Positions 1-12,640 of a stretch of DNA of 64,000 nucleotides are shown here, one piece after another. Positions within the stretch are counted from its first letter, which is position 1, and each line of letters starts with the position of its first letter. Made by a program: the position numbers and the translations under genes. The stretch comes from Tanypteryx hageni (taxonomy: Eukaryota; Arthropoda; Insecta; Odonata; Petaluridae). The stretch is taken from positions 25,955,840 through 26,019,839 of the forward strand of contig CM054116.1 of assembly GCA_028673005.1 (NCBI GenBank). The letters run 5' to 3'. The notes beneath the pieces were generated by a model. It ran no database searches, had not been told where the DNA came from, and saw only the letters and a program-made list of their open reading frames with translations.

Positions 1-1243
1 TTCGTCCTATAAAAAAACTCTGTCCATGATAAATTGTTAAAATAGATCAAACGAGTTGAAAACATTATTGAATTAATGAAGGCTCATTTCTAGGCTGTTA
101 GTTCAATTTGATTTCAAGAGAAAAATCGTTTACACGCAAATTGTGTCATTATCCTCGAGTCATAAACAGAACGAGTGCGGTGTTTTCAGAGCAGCATGCC
201 GCGCTTACGGCCATCGCGCCATTGTGACGTATTCCTATGGCGTATGCATACAACGCACGGACGAATTTCGGTGTGAATGTCGATTAATAGGATAATAGGG
301 CGCATCGAGGCCTCAGGAGACTATAACGCCTTATCTCCTTTGCGCCAAATGCTCTTTTACGACTGCATCAATTTCCTATTCTATCTTTAATGAGCGAGTA
401 CAAAAATGTTTGTCGGAGTATAGATTATTTTTCCGCTGATTAATTAGTGAAAGTGACAATGCATTTGATTGCCGCTTTTTTCTGTAACGAGCGAATGATT
501 TTATGCTTTTCATAATTTTTACAGATGTTTTTTATTTTGATATATTTTTCGGATACATCCGTGTTTGATCATGGGTAATTTATTCGGCATAAACAGTGAC
601 GTATAACCTCAAAGTTTGACTTTCAGGGTTTATAATGAACCATTAAAATCTGACGCAGAGAATTTCTGTATTTGCTTTCGACTTTTTCCCAGTAGATAAT
701 AGATAAGTTATATTTCCAACGTATTGTTTGCATTTATGCATATTATCTCATGTGTTTTGCATTTATTTTGTCATTTGTCCATTAGTAATCAGCATACAAC
801 TGATAGAAGTTATTTACTGGACACATTTTAACTTCCGCTTGGTAAAAATAAATAATAATAAAGACACGCGCATGGATAACATCATCAGATTTTTACGAGT
901 CAATTATATATTAGATGGCAGTTTGGAGTATATAGAGGCGTTACCATTGTTCTTACCTGCATTATCTCTAGAGTTTACCATAAAATACCATTTATGTAGA
1001 CCGATGGGGAATGCTTATAATAGCAGTTGCAAGTGGTAGGTTCTGCTGTTTTCCTTAATTTAATCTCTTGAAGAGAATATAGCACCATCAAGCAAAACCT
1101 TGGTATCTACTGTAACGCGCTAAGCAAATACTTAAGATAAAACTTGGAATTTATAAAGAAGCAATTGTGTAATTTTGAAATGTTAGTTATTTTTCCGTGC
1201 ATGCTTTCAGGACACGTCCAGTCTCTTTGCTATTAATGCCGTC
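1..1243. other. AT-rich noncoding DNA
   Basis: No coding signal, repeat or RNA was recognised. The reading frame at 728-1039 has AT-driven composition and no familiar protein motif, so it is treated as chance. Confidence 0.6.
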
Positions 1244-1320
1244 CAGTGCCGGTCCTAGGGGCGTGCGACGCGTGCCACCGCGCTCGGGCGGCGGCTTCTG
1301 AGGGGCACCCTTCGGGTCGC
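1244..1320. repeat. hAT-type terminal fragment
   Basis: A short GC-rich island in AT-rich DNA starts CAGTGCCGGTCCTAGGGGCG and runs through runs of GGGCGGC. It resembles in layout the end of the complete hAT-like MITE at 47324-47624, which starts CAGGGCCGG and continues into CGGGGCGGC. No matching right end or target duplication was identified, so this is probably a truncated or very diverged copy. Confidence 0.4.
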
Positions 1321-2690
1321 TGCTACATGCATTCCACTCATAAATGTATTTAAAATCGTTTCAAAGTTAAATAGTATTAAATGAGCTGTATCAGGTGTAA
1401 ATGTGGTAACGCATAAACCGAGCACGCGTAAATTGAGAGACATCTGTATTTGCCTATGTTAGAAGAAGGGGTTGCCAAATTTTCCTTCGCACACCACCGT
1501 AAAAACCTTAGGATCGACCCTGATGCTGCCATTTTAACCATCGGCAAAAAATTCAACGGAACGATAGATGCTGGAGAGATCGAATGATTGGAACATGTTA
1601 TCATAATATACCTACCCTCGACATAATATTTAATGCACTGTATTTCGAATAGTTCCTCGAAAATTATCGTTTGGGCAATCCTAAAATAAGAGAAGGCGCG
1701 ATCAGCACGCCTAAGGTACTTCGGCGATGTCGCAGCTATAAAAAACAATAGAAGAAGCGTTTCCCGCCTCTCTCGATCGCCGACGTGGCGCTCGGATCCA
1801 AGATTCCCGAAAGTCGAACGCGAGCCGAACTATGCTCGCACCTCCTGCTTCCTCCTCCTCCTTCCCCCATTTTCCCGCAACCGTGAGTCCACGCTCTTCT
1901 CAGACTCCTCAAAGTTATTCGCGATGGAAAAATCGCTCCTGTTTTCTACGCCGTCCATTCCGAGGAAAGGAATGGAAACAATCGTCGCCGATAGAAACTG
2001 AGAAACTGGATGTGGTTCATTAGTATTGACCAACGTCAAACTTTTTCCACTTATTCTTTATATATGCGCAGGTTATGCGGGGATTAAGTTGCGAAATTGC
2101 AGAAGAAAGAGTTTCCCAAGGAACACTCCATACTAATCGGAATAAGAGGACTATGATATTTTATCCTGAATGCCCAGTAGTATTTTTTTGTTTTTTGTGT
2201 AGCTACTGTTCGAACTCTCGCACCGCCTTCATGAAGGTATTTGTATGTAGCAACCTAGGATGATCTTTCCTTAGACGAAATCCTAATAATATATGGATTG
2301 GTGCACTACGCAATTCCTTCCGGCCATAGTGTGGTACTTACTACGCATTACTGTTTGACGTTCTGACTAAACAAGTTTGCCAAGTAAACACCAACAACGT
2401 CGCAATGGAAACCTACTTTGTTGGTCTCGTGACGAAATGCCACCTGAGTTGAGAATATTTCAAAATGCTCGACACACTCATTTCGATTAGTGGCTATTTT
2501 AATGCTCACATATAAAACAACTGTATTTGTACAAAAAGTAGAGTTACTAAACTACAAGGAGATATCTTACATATAGTTATCCGGTTCTGTCTGTTTGTAA
2601 CGCTGAAGTCATATATGGCCCATTTTAACGCGTTTTTAACAAACTTCCCGGTTAGGTGGAAGACTGAAGTTTCACAGGAATGTTTAAAAA
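1321..2690. other. Noncoding DNA, no recognised feature
   Basis: Mostly AT-rich. The part around 1745-1990 is somewhat richer in CpG, but no splice-bounded coding exon or known repeat was recognised. Confidence 0.5.
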
Positions 2691-2734
2691 TTTAGATATA
2701 AAAATTAAATTACAAAAAAAATACGAAAAAAGAC

Positions 2735-2905
2735 CAGGGTTTGACTCCAGGGGAGGCGATTTCCCGTAAGATAACACGTAAAAAGCGGCTTTTTAAAGTG
2801 TAGGCTTTTAGTCTTTTGGAAATTAAAATTAGAAAACATTTACGTACGATCTTCAAATTTTAACTATGTTTTAGGAAAACTAATGAAGTTTCTTATTATA
2901 TTCAT
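2735..2905 (+). repeat. Interspersed repeat, family A, copy 1
   Basis: The stretch begins with GGGTTTGACTCCAGGGGA and continues through TAACACGTAAAAA and a block containing CTTTTGGAAATTA. The same blocks in the same order occur at 17731-17945. The opening motif resembles a Pol III B box (GGTTCGANTCC) with one change, so a tRNA-derived SINE origin is possible. Its probable terminal hairpin lies away at about 3560-3580, which suggests an insertion between body and end. Confidence 0.55.
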
Positions 2906-3167
2906 TTTTTTCCGCCTACATTTAAAAATCTCTCATATTAAACATTTAAATCACATATTTTGGAAAAATATCAGTTTTTAAACGGGATGTTGCCCTGCTG
3001 ACCACATCATTGTTAAACTTCGAGAATCAGTTGTTGTCACAACCCGCATGCGTGTAATATATATGAGTGCATAGATTGTCTTAGATTATCATAGGATTTT
3101 TCGCGAAATTATGTAATCCTAATGGGACTAAGATTTAGTTAGTTTTGCTTATCTAAACGACTAAATA

Positions 3168-3448
3168 GATGTAGAGTAAGAGAGAGGTGGGTATGGGAAG
3201 GGAGATTTGAAAGAAGGGATATAGAATGGAAGGTACATAGGGAGTAAGGGAGATATAGAATTCGAAATGGACGGGAGGAAAGAGATAAAGAGGGAGATGG
3301 AGAAAAAGACGGAGAGCAATGGATTGGGACAGTAGGGCTGGAGAGAGGGGGAAGGTGGGAGAAAAAAGATGAAGAGGGAGGGAGAGAGAGGGAATGAAAA
3401 AAAGAGAGGAAGGGAGGGAGAGAGGGAAGGCGAGAGGGAGGGAATAGT
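3168..3448 (+). repeat. Purine-rich (GA/GGGA) low-complexity tract
   Basis: About 280 bp of almost uninterrupted purines on the + strand (GAGA, GGGAG and AAGAGG units). It is simple-sequence DNA that produces long spurious open frames. Confidence 0.85.
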
Positions 3449-3554
3449 ATTATTTATTAATTGTTATTACTTCATTTTTGACAAGGGTCTCATCATTTAG
3501 CATATCTTACTGATTTTTCATATCGAAATCAAATATATTTGGAATACCGTTAGC

Positions 3555-3600
3555 ATAATCCCGTCATATTTGACGGGCAATTACGATAGTAGTAAAATAG
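3555..3600 (+). repeat. Repeat end with CCCGTC/GACGGG hairpin
   Basis: CCCGTC, a short loop and GACGGGCAATTA form a small hairpin identical in layout to the end of family A copy 2 at about 17918-17945 (CCCGTCG, loop, GACGGGCAATAT). Read on the minus strand it gives the TTGCCCG terminal motif seen elsewhere in the window (32290, 33225). Confidence 0.5.
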
Positions 3601-5045
3601 TTGCCTTAAAAGGACATAATTAAGACTAACTTCATACGCCATGAGGAAAAATGAAAAATTTGTTTAAAAATTTGCCGAAAAATATATTCGTGATGTTTTG
3701 CAAATGACCTTTGCGTAACCCTCCAGAAAAAATGCAATGTAATATATATACAAAGCATAGGAAAAGTGGAATAAAGAGGATGAAGAGTCTTGGGAATTAC
3801 AGGGAGAGAAGGAAAGACGCGTTCGAGCGGATTAAAACTGTACATCATGTCGCACTTTGAAGCACTCTCCGTCATACATATGGATGTCGATAGTTATAAT
3901 CACACTATATATAAATATCGAGCGACTGCCCGAGTGTCTTTCTGTACCACCAATCACGTTTTCTATAGGAACTTCCCTCTCGGATTAACGGCTGAAACTT
4001 TGTACAAGCATAACCGATTTTGATTTATTTCCCAAAAAAAAATAAAAAAAAACTCAAGATAGAGTCCCGGGTTCGATTCCAATAACATTTCTTATCTCAT
4101 TTTGATCTTCATTGGAGCGAGTGTAGGATAATTTTTATTTGAATTTTAATATAGGTTAGGATCGAGATACGAATCGAGACTTGTGTAACACTTTTGCCGC
4201 CAGACTTGTATGTTTACCATTGCATTTGAAAAGAAGTCCATTTTCCGATAAGACCAGTCTTTGCATTAGCAATAAATAAATCACAGGGCCAGATACAGAA
4301 AAAATTAGACTCTTTATAATGGGGCAAATGCATCCCCTTGGGAAATTGTCAAGTGTACGTGGTTTCAGTCATTTGAAAGTAATAAAACCAGATGAACAAA
4401 AAGCGATCAGGAATATATTTGTATAGAAATATTTTACAACAATTAAATTTACTTTAATTCTCTAAATAAAATTGTTAGTTTTGATGTTTTGATTATTAAT
4501 GTTCACACCTATCAATATGTAAGGTATCTATCATTTCTCTAAATTTCCCGCAGTGGAACTGCGGGTTCTGTATTAGTTTAAACAAAAGAAACGATAAACA
4601 AAATAAAACCCATTTTGGAAAAATGATAAAAAGCTTAAGTGAATTTCGGAAATACCTTAGGGTAACTTGATCTCGCCATCTTGAAAAAAGGCAGAAAAAA
4701 ATGTGAAAAAATTGCGATTACTTGCGTTACAAAAGAGAAATCTCGGCAACGAATTTAAAATATGTTTTTAATCCTATACAATACAGGATTTATTATTATG
4801 TGAATGGTTGAAGGCAATGCGTTTCGAGCAATATAATCATATAAAAATATATAGTGTTATGCATAGCCGACATTTGAACTTTTAAAGGTGCAAATTTCTA
4901 AATGGATTCTTCAACCATCTTATGTTATTCGTTATCAATTACGCCATTGAAGATGTATTTGCTATATGACCCTTGCTGCATCGCTAAAACATATTTCTTT
5001 GATTATGAGTAACATCTGATTATCGCTCCTCGCGCTAGTGCTGAG
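3601..5045. other. AT-rich noncoding DNA with an isolated B-box motif
   Basis: No gene seen. At 4070-4080 the sequence GGTTCGATTCC is a perfect Pol III B box preceded by GTCCC, suggesting a SINE fragment on the + strand. No convincing A box was found upstream, where an A-rich run occupies 4030-4053. Confidence 0.45.
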
Positions 5046-5054
5046 GTTATATCT

Positions 5055-5412
5055 GCGTGAAAGAAGAAGGTATGAAATATCGAGGGGAGGGTAACCGACG
5101 GGGAAGAGAAAGTTGACAAAAATAGAGAAAAATATGAGAGAGCGAAAAAGAAATAAAGAAAGATGGGTATAATAGAGGTGAATGGAAGAGCGAGATTGAG
5201 TGAGATAGACATAGCAAAAGAGGGTAGGAAAGCAGATATGTATATAGACATGGTAATAAGTAGTAGACAGTGAAGGTAAGGGAAAAGTAAGTGAGAAGGT
5301 GAAGGGAGAGAAGGGAAAATAGATAGCGAAGTAGCCGAGGAGGTGAGTTCGTGAAAATGGGGTTGGAAAAGGAGTGTAAGGAGAACGAAGAGGATGAGAA
5401 GAGGAGGAAACT
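5055..5412 (+). repeat. Purine-rich tract
   Basis: About 350 bp strongly biased to purines on the + strand. Overlapping long frames on the minus strand (5003-5473 and 5047-5457) translate to Ser/Leu/Pro/Phe-rich low-complexity peptides and are not genes. Confidence 0.8.
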
Positions 5413-5439
5413 GAAGGGAAATCCTCGCGGTGAGGAAGC

Positions 5440-5960
5440 TTTTACAACTCGAGCCAAACAAGGACTTAAGCACCGCGGTCAGAATCGAAAAAGACCTGCT
5501 AACTATTGCCTCGGAGGGAAATTGAATGTTTCGGGAGCGGAAAGGGAAAGGACGCGAGGGTCGGAGTGACTTTTAAGAGCTCCTCCATCGTAAATCCTCG
5601 GTGCTGGAGAGCTTCTAGTCGGTGCGGAGGCCACGAAAGACGGAGGGTGCGCGAGTGCGGAGGAAGGAGAGTGGATCGGGGTACGGCGCGCCGCACGGAG
5701 ATTGCTCGGGGGATCGCGAGGCGTCTCGTGCGCGTCTCCGCGCCTACGTCACCGAGTCACGTGACGAAATGGGGGGCGTGAGCTGCGATGGCGCCTGAAG
5801 CGAGGTGCGAGTGGGAGTTGTGGCGAGCATTTTGGCGAAAGAGGCGTTACTAGGCGATTAGAGCTTTAGTGTCATGGCAGCCGCGGCACCGCTCTCCTTC
5901 TAAGCAGCCAATCACGACCTCTCGTGGTCACTCGCTCCCGATGCCGCAAGACTGGATGCG
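5440..5960. promoter_or_regulatory. CpG-rich block with palindromic E-box
   Basis: This stretch is much richer in GC and CpG than its surroundings (for example around 5685-5765). It carries the perfect palindrome GTCACGTGAC at 5756-5765, a CACGTG E-box of the USF/MITF type. No exon with recognisable protein was found. It could be a promoter, a 5' noncoding exon or a regulatory element, perhaps of otp 8 kb downstream; the function is inference from base composition alone. Confidence 0.35.
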
Positions 5961-6039
5961 GGAGAGAGGAGGAGTATTAGGAGGGAGTGAATCCAGGTGG
6001 CCGTGTCGTATTTTCAGGGTTTCAGCCGACAGAGTGCCA

Positions 6040-6125
6040 ACTTCCTCCCCCCCGATCTCACCCCCCTCCCCCACCCCACCTCCCCCACCCCACCTCCCCC
6101 ATCTCCTGCTCTCTCTCTCTCGCCT
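6040..6125 (+). repeat. C-rich tandem tract
   Basis: Tandem CCCCACCTC-type units followed by (CT)n. The G-rich complement has quadruplex potential. Confidence 0.75.
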
Positions 6126-7555
6126 CGGTGAAACCAAACCTTTTCGGTTGGAAACTTTCCTGTTGAAGAGAAACGGGCGAAACTAAGAAGCCTACTCGAG
6201 AAACTACAAATCCAACACGAAAGGAACTAAGATCACTGGTTTGATAAATATTCACGTAAAGGGAAGATTGCGTTGTAAAATTCGTTAAGGTTAACCATAA
6301 AAAATCTAAATAACGAGGTAGAAGTTAGCTGTTACGGAGATCTGATACGAGATAATTAACAAAAAGGAACTAATGTGTATATCATGTTCAGCGGATTAAT
6401 AATTTTTACATTGTTCTTAGGGGCTATCAAAATTATATCTGGACTCCAATATAAACCAATTGTAAATCGTATTGAAGCATCCACGAAAACGATAAATTGC
6501 CGAATTTAAAAAAAAATTCGATTCGTGTCTAACCTGAGTGATAATATTCAAATTTCAACATTCGATGCGCGAAACGTATTTCTCATCCGTTTTCGCTTTA
6601 CGACGTTCGAAGATTCGAGGGATAAAGTCCGTCGAAACCTTGTTCTGCTTGCGACATTTGTTATCATAGAAATTATCGGCACTGGAGATCACCTCGCACG
6701 TCATTAATTTTTCAGCTAAGCGCAGTGAAAGTGATCGAAATGTGTTATTGGGGAGGCGAAAATACGACCAAATTGGTCTTTTTCATAAATGGAAAGAAAT
6801 GGGCAATGCCAAGAGCAATTAATCATTCGATTTTGCCTCTTCATCGACCTACTAGATTTATTTTCACTCTCGTCATATTTAGATATGAATGGAGTAGTCA
6901 GCCAAATAAAAATTAAATTTTCATCGGAAATTTTTTTAATTTATGCTCCCATATTTCCCACGTTCGGATGGTGAATGCCAATGTTTTAAAAAGTGCAAAT
7001 GATGGAATTGAAATCTAAATTAATCTCTAAATCTGCTATAATAGTTCTCTCCTTCCTAACGATCATTGATGGAATTGGTCTGCAAATGCGATCAAAGAAA
7101 TTAGTCCAAGATCTTCCTCATTTTGATTCCAGTGTTATTGAAGGAAGGATTTGAGATTAAAAAATTGTCCGTGGAAATTGTTTGTCAGTACTGGAAATTA
7201 TTCAAGTTTCACTTAAACAACTTTCGATAAGCATAAATTACACGCGATTGTGCAAACGCCTCGAAACTTATTGAGCAGTTTTGTTTACTGGACAACTTCA
7301 TAAGTCGAACTCATAAATAATGCAATCTCTTTCAGAAAGAAATTTTTAGTATCTCCTACGTACGGCGGTTTCGGGTCATTTTCTTTGGCAAATTATGATT
7401 TTCCTCAGCTGTTCGACTGCCATTATTATTAAAATAGCCTTCTTCCATTCCCACATGAGACAAATGTAGCATGAATAAGAATTTGAAAAAACATAGATGT
7501 TCAAATCACAAAAGTAGCATCAGTTCCCACGGGAGAAGAAGCTTCCAGTCTCCTC
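6126..7555. other. AT-rich noncoding DNA
   Basis: No recognisable gene, repeat end or RNA structure. The small frames at 6525-6974 have no protein-like signature. Confidence 0.55.
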
Positions 7556-7832
7556 ATCCTTTCTCTCTCTCTCTCTCTGCCTCAACCGTCCAACCTCTTT
7601 CTCTATCCTACTTACCTCTCTCCTTTTCTCTCCCTCGTACATCCCTCTCTCCATCTCACCCACTCTACTCATCCATCCCTTCCCCCTCCTCACGCACCCT
7701 CTGCCTTCCCTCCCACCTCTCCCTCACTCTCTCTCCCCCACTTCCTTTCCCTCCCTCTCCCTCGCTCTCCCTCCCTCTCCCGCCTTCTCTCTCCCTCTCA
7801 CTTCCTCCCTCTCCTACCTTTACCTCTTTCCC
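7556..7832 (+). repeat. Polypyrimidine tract (CT/CCCT)
   Basis: Nearly pure pyrimidine on the + strand. The 302-aa open frame spanning 7471-8379 is a by-product of this and the next tract (Ser/Leu/Pro-rich). Confidence 0.85.
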
Positions 7833-7849
7833 CGAGTCTGTTGACCACG

Positions 7850-8110
7850 CAGATGGGGACACAACAGTATCGGGGTGGGGTGTTAAAGAGTGGTGGGGGG
7901 AGTGGCGGCGGGGGGAGAGAGGCGGCGGGGGGAGAGAGGCGGAGGGGGTGGCTGAGGGCGAGAATGGAATGGAGAGTGAGGCCGCGGAGCGACCGAATGT
8001 GGCGTCTGTGAGACAGTGGTCGGTCGCCTCGAAGCCGCGACGCAGGGCCTACCCGCAGAGTTGCCCTCTGGTGATAACAAGCCGCGCAAACAACTCGCCC
8101 TGTGTTGTCC
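7850..8110. other. GC- and CpG-rich core between two pyrimidine tracts
   Basis: A non-repetitive GC-rich segment with GGCGGGGGGAGAGAGGC direct repeats near 7907-7940 and many CpGs near 7980-8100. No coding exon was recognised. It may be a regulatory islet or a chance GC-rich segment. Confidence 0.35.
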
Positions 8111-8170
8111 TCCTCATTCGCACCTTCTCTCCCTCCCTCGGCACTCGCATTTCTCTCCCATCCCCCTTCT

Positions 8171-8220
<50 letters not shown>

Positions 8221-8345
8221 TACACGCATTCCCCTTTTTCCTCTTGCTTTGCGTCTTTTCCTTATTCTGTCCCCCTTGCTTGCCTTCCTCTCACTCTCCT
8301 TCTTCCCTCCTATTTCCATCCTATCCCTGTTTTTCCCTCCTTTTC
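8111..8345 (+). repeat. Polypyrimidine tract with (TC)n microsatellite
   Basis: A CT-rich tract with an uninterrupted TC dinucleotide run of about 46 bp at 8172-8218. Confidence 0.9.
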
Positions 8346-8728
8346 TCCTCTCTCGTCATTTTTTTCAGCTATTTCATGACTCTTCAACGCCTTCGTATTT
8401 AAATAAACTTTTTCTACATTCGCAAAATTGATGACCTTATGAAATCCTTTATAAAATGTCTTGTGTGAGTTTCTAAAAATACCCATCCTTCTCCGCGGTT
8501 CTCTGCTGGGAGAAGATGTCTTCGTGAATCTGCTATGAGAATTTTGCGTTTGGAACTTTTGGTCGAGAAGAAGCTCTTTTATAAATAAGATATTTGGATT
8601 TTCAGAAAAGGTCCACGGCGGAAAATTTTTGTCTCTTATATGATAAAGGAGAGAGATCAAGGAGAAATTAGTTTTGTTTTTCTCAGATTAATTTATGTAT
8701 TCTCAATACCTGCTGTCCATGGTATAGC

Positions 8729-9034
8729 CAGGGGAGTGCAACCTACGGTCTGCGGGCCGCAGTCGGCCCGAGAGAAAATTTTATGCGGCCTGTGAAGCTT
8801 TGATGAAAATGTGGTCTGTGATATTTAATACCGATATTTTTGTACATTTTATTTACAGTTATTGCCAAAACACATTGCCTGCCAAAATTTTAACTATAAA
8901 AATGGTTGATTTCATTTTAATTTTTAATATCACGTATTATCTTAATCTCTTGAGTAAGTTCTGATATAAACTCTCATCCGGCCCGCAGAGGCACTGGCGA
9001 CTTCTAATATGGCAAAAAAGGTTTCACACTTCTG
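8729..9034. mobile_element. hAT-type MITE
   Basis: Non-autonomous DNA element of about 305 bp. The left end is CAGGGGAGTGCAACCTA and the right end reads, on the other strand, CAGAAGTGTGAAACCTT, an imperfect inverted repeat with a hAT-like 5'-CAG terminus. Subterminal GC-rich blocks (TGCGGGCCGC, CGGCCCG) are shared with the MITE at 14731-15060. Flanks GGTATAGC (8721-8728) and GCTATAGA agree at 6 of 8 positions, fitting an old 8-bp target duplication. No transposase is encoded. Confidence 0.75.
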
Positions 9035-10884
9035 CTATAGACTATTTGTCATTAATTTACTCTATTTAAAACAGATTTACTACGCATTTTAGCAATTAAG
9101 GAAATCGATTGCATTTTTATCTATTTTTATTTCATAATAAAGTCTTATATAATTTACACTCATATCTTTACAAAATCTTTCTTTTTTAATTCCTTTGATC
9201 TTAAATTAAGTTTATATATATGATAAACATAATAATTAAAAGCATGCACACGTCTTTAATGCATAAATGCGCACAAGCATATACGTGTTTTTAAAACTTA
9301 TTAGATTAAGATAATTGTTGGAGAGAGCATGTTCATTATAATATAATAATATCGAAAGAATGGCCGAGAAATATAATGGGTAAGATCAGACGTTGAAATG
9401 CATGCGTATCTCGAACTTTTAAGTTGAGAGATAGAAAATGACAGACTAAAACTGAGAAATAGAAGCTACTGAGAATAGAAAGATATGGAGAAGGATTTGA
9501 CATGTCAAAAGAAAAAATGGACAGGACTTGCGAATGCAAAAGGAAGAACAATAGTTCCTGCGGTGAGAATAAAAGTGATTACGTAAACCATAGCAAATAA
9601 TATGCAATTAAATAATGTTGCCGGTTAAAATATATAACGATCGATTAAAAGCATATCTGATGATGCTAAAGACAACGCTCAGATTAGAGGAGAAAATATT
9701 AATAAGCCAAGATATTTTATTATTTATTCAGGTTTTTTGCTTTTTACCCAGATTATAATTACGAGAAGAGAAAATTATGCCAGAAGATATTAATAACTGT
9801 ACACATATTTCGGCAAGAGTAGTGGATGCCCAATGATTATCTTAAATACCAAATTACAAAAATTATTATTATTTTATTATTACGTTGGAAAAATGAATAT
9901 AAGAAATTGAAGACAGAAATGAAATTATCAGAACTAATAATATCAATGATCAAGAATTGCTAATGATCAATTAGGCTGGAGAAAACTGAAGCTTTTGTAA
10001 ATGTAATTGCACTTTTGTCACATTTGATTCTTTGAGATGTCTCTTGACTCGTACCGTGTCAAAATTTGACAGTTTTTTTATCAGTCCAATTTTCAAATGG
10101 AAATCGATAATTGAGTGAAATTTGTTTTAATAGTATTAATTCTATTTACAGAGGGTGTTTTAGTATTAAGTGTATCTTCGACCGTTCAGCTGATTTGTTC
10201 GATTTTTTTATTTTTGTAACAATAAAGAAGAGCCCTTTTCTAATATTATGATATAAAACTATTTTTTAAATTAAAGGTGCTTATAATTACTTTTTAAAAG
10301 TTCCATAATGGGAAAATGAACATAAACAATGCAAATCTAAAACGTATATCCCAAATTAAAAATTCTCTGAGCCATTCCATTTCTTTTTAACCTAGTTTAC
10401 TTGAGTTTGAAGGAATAAGGTTTTACGAAAGGAAAGAAAATTCTTTTGGCTGTTGATCCTTTAATATGAACTGCAGATTTATTTTCAGCATCTTCATTTT
10501 CTAACACATTTCTTCATCCTCCATAAGGAGTATCTAATGTTACGACTCTTTTTTTATAATCGATATTTTTTTAGAACGAAACCTCTTCAAAATCTTACTG
10601 GATATTGCAAGAAATTCTATTTCCAAGACTAGAATTATAAATCGATTTCAAAAAACGAAATACGCGAGAAACTGCAAGGTTCAATTTTCACCAAAACATC
10701 GTTATGGAAACAAGGATATACCACAAATGTTTTGCCGTAAGGAGTTAAGTTTCCCACGGGTTTCCATAAAGAGGAACCCAATGTAAATACGAGGGATGTA
10801 TTGAATGGCAAGTGTTGCTGTACATATTTCTTTTGAATGTCTTCTCGGATGAACAAGAGACAAGCTGATGGTCCTGAATTACTC
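9035..10884. other. AT-rich noncoding DNA
   Basis: No supported gene. Frames at 9336-9551 (minus) and 10635-10856 (minus) show no domain or motif. A GAGGGTGTTTTAGTATTAAG segment near 10150 looks like the start of a DNA-element terminus, but no partner end was found. Confidence 0.5.
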
Positions 10885-10894
10885 AGGGCTACCG

Positions 10895-11290
10895 TAGTGA
10901 GATATGATGGGAAGCTAAGAAGGGGACTTTTAGAAGGATAAAAGGGACTGGGTTTGGGAAGGGACGGAGTGTAAAGAGCAGTCGGATGAGGAGGGAAGGT
11001 TGAGAGGAGTGCGAGAGAAGCTGGGAGGAGCGGGTGGGAAGGAGGGAGAGTAAATTCTCGATGCAGATGACCTCGAGATGGAGCTGTAACTCGCCGACAA
11101 CCACGTCATCGGATGGCCCTTAAAAAGACGTGAGAAAATGCTACTGAGCGAGAGGGAGCCCTCTGCAGATACACGGGAAAAGCCTATGCGAAATGGAGTG
11201 AGAAGGGGAGGAATGGAGGGGAGGAAGGGAGAGAGGAGGAGTGGATTTGAAGGAGAGAGAGAGGCCGTTACTTGTGGAGGTGGTGGGCAG
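10895..11290 (+). repeat. Purine-rich tract
   Basis: About 400 bp of GGGA/GAGG-biased sequence with interruptions near 11060-11130. Confidence 0.75.
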
Positions 11291-12640
11291 AAAGAGGCGA
11301 GATAAGGAGGATTAGGGTTACTTAGGTGTGGTCCCTTCCGCCAATGTCATGTTCTCCATCAAACAAATTGCTGACCTGACCTCTCATTTCATTCAGTACA
11401 TAACATTGTATACCTCCGGCTTATTTTTGTGCATCATAACGGACCAATATTTAACAAGTACAATGAGAAATTCGAAATAAATTTCACCAGTACTTAATAG
11501 GTTTATTCTTATCTAAATATTGATTCAATTAGATGACTTACGACCTACCTAATTCTAAAAAGCTCTTTCTTATTAATGCTAAAACCAGATAATTAGACTA
11601 CTTAAGAAAGCAAAATGAATAATTAGAATTTAAAGCTTGTTAATTTGCTAAGAATCACGGCATTTAAAAAGTACATTTCAAGTTTCTGATAATATTTCCT
11701 TTAATCTTTCAAAAAAATTCAATTCCTCGATTTGTCGTTAGCCAAATAACCAAACAACTTCAACTTCTATCTTAAACTGAAAAAAAAAAATTGTTTGCAA
11801 TTTCAAGTTTATTAATTTATCATTCTCTCGTCAATTGGCATTTAAATATTTATTTAGCCGAATATAGAAAACAGGTTCGTTGATACTGCGCAATGTTTTT
11901 GAGTTCCAGCAGTTGACTGCAACGTCTTCCTTCTCCTCTGAGAAATTCGTAACGAAAACCAAGATAAGGAGCGGATATTAAATTTCTGCTCTTCATTATC
12001 GCCTTCCGATCATTAACTGTCTTCATTCAACGCTAGCCCAGCCATCCTGTGTCCGGTGGTTTCCTTCGCTTGAAATTCACTGGAAGCCGTCAACATTTTC
12101 AAAGCGAAGATTGCTCGTGCACCGTTGCCACATTCCAGGGAGGAATTGTTAGGAGTTATTTTGCCCTTGAGCCGCGTCCTTGTCATTGACGCACGCATAT
12201 TAAAAAGTGCGGGACGTTACTGAATCGTTCACTTATGCTTATACCAAAGGATTTCATCAGAAATAGCATTCATTATCCTTAACCACGCTTTTGATCCTAA
12301 GATTGGTGATGAGGGATTACCTACGTCCGATCACTTCTCTCCTCGTTCTGACGACTGGCTCAGATGTTGTCCTCCGTTAGAAAGCGCAGATCCTCCCATC
12401 GATCAGTGCAATCAGTAATTAATTAAATAGGATATTGTAATAAAATTTTTCCATTTCGATTTAACGTCAATGTCGTGCCTGTTCACATGAAATATTCTTT
12501 CTTGGGAGTTTGATGTAAACAAAATACGGGACAACGCTGGTCGTCCACTGTGCTGGCCGTAAGGTAAACTATGGTAAAGATTAATATGATAACTAAAATA
12601 TAGAGCCCAAATATATTTATATATTTTATTTATACTTATA
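11291..12640. other. Noncoding DNA
   Basis: AT-rich at first. The part near 12000-12200 has more balanced composition, and its open frame 12013-12198 (minus) shows no known protein motif. No gene is claimed. Confidence 0.5.

Noticed and set aside
5003..5473. 156-aa minus-strand frame with signal-peptide-like hydrophobicity
   Set aside because: Complement of a purine-rich tract; Leu/Ser/Phe bias is compositional.
7471..8379. 302-aa open reading frame
   Set aside because: Made of Ser/Leu/Pro repeats from polypyrimidine tracts, with no domain or splice context.
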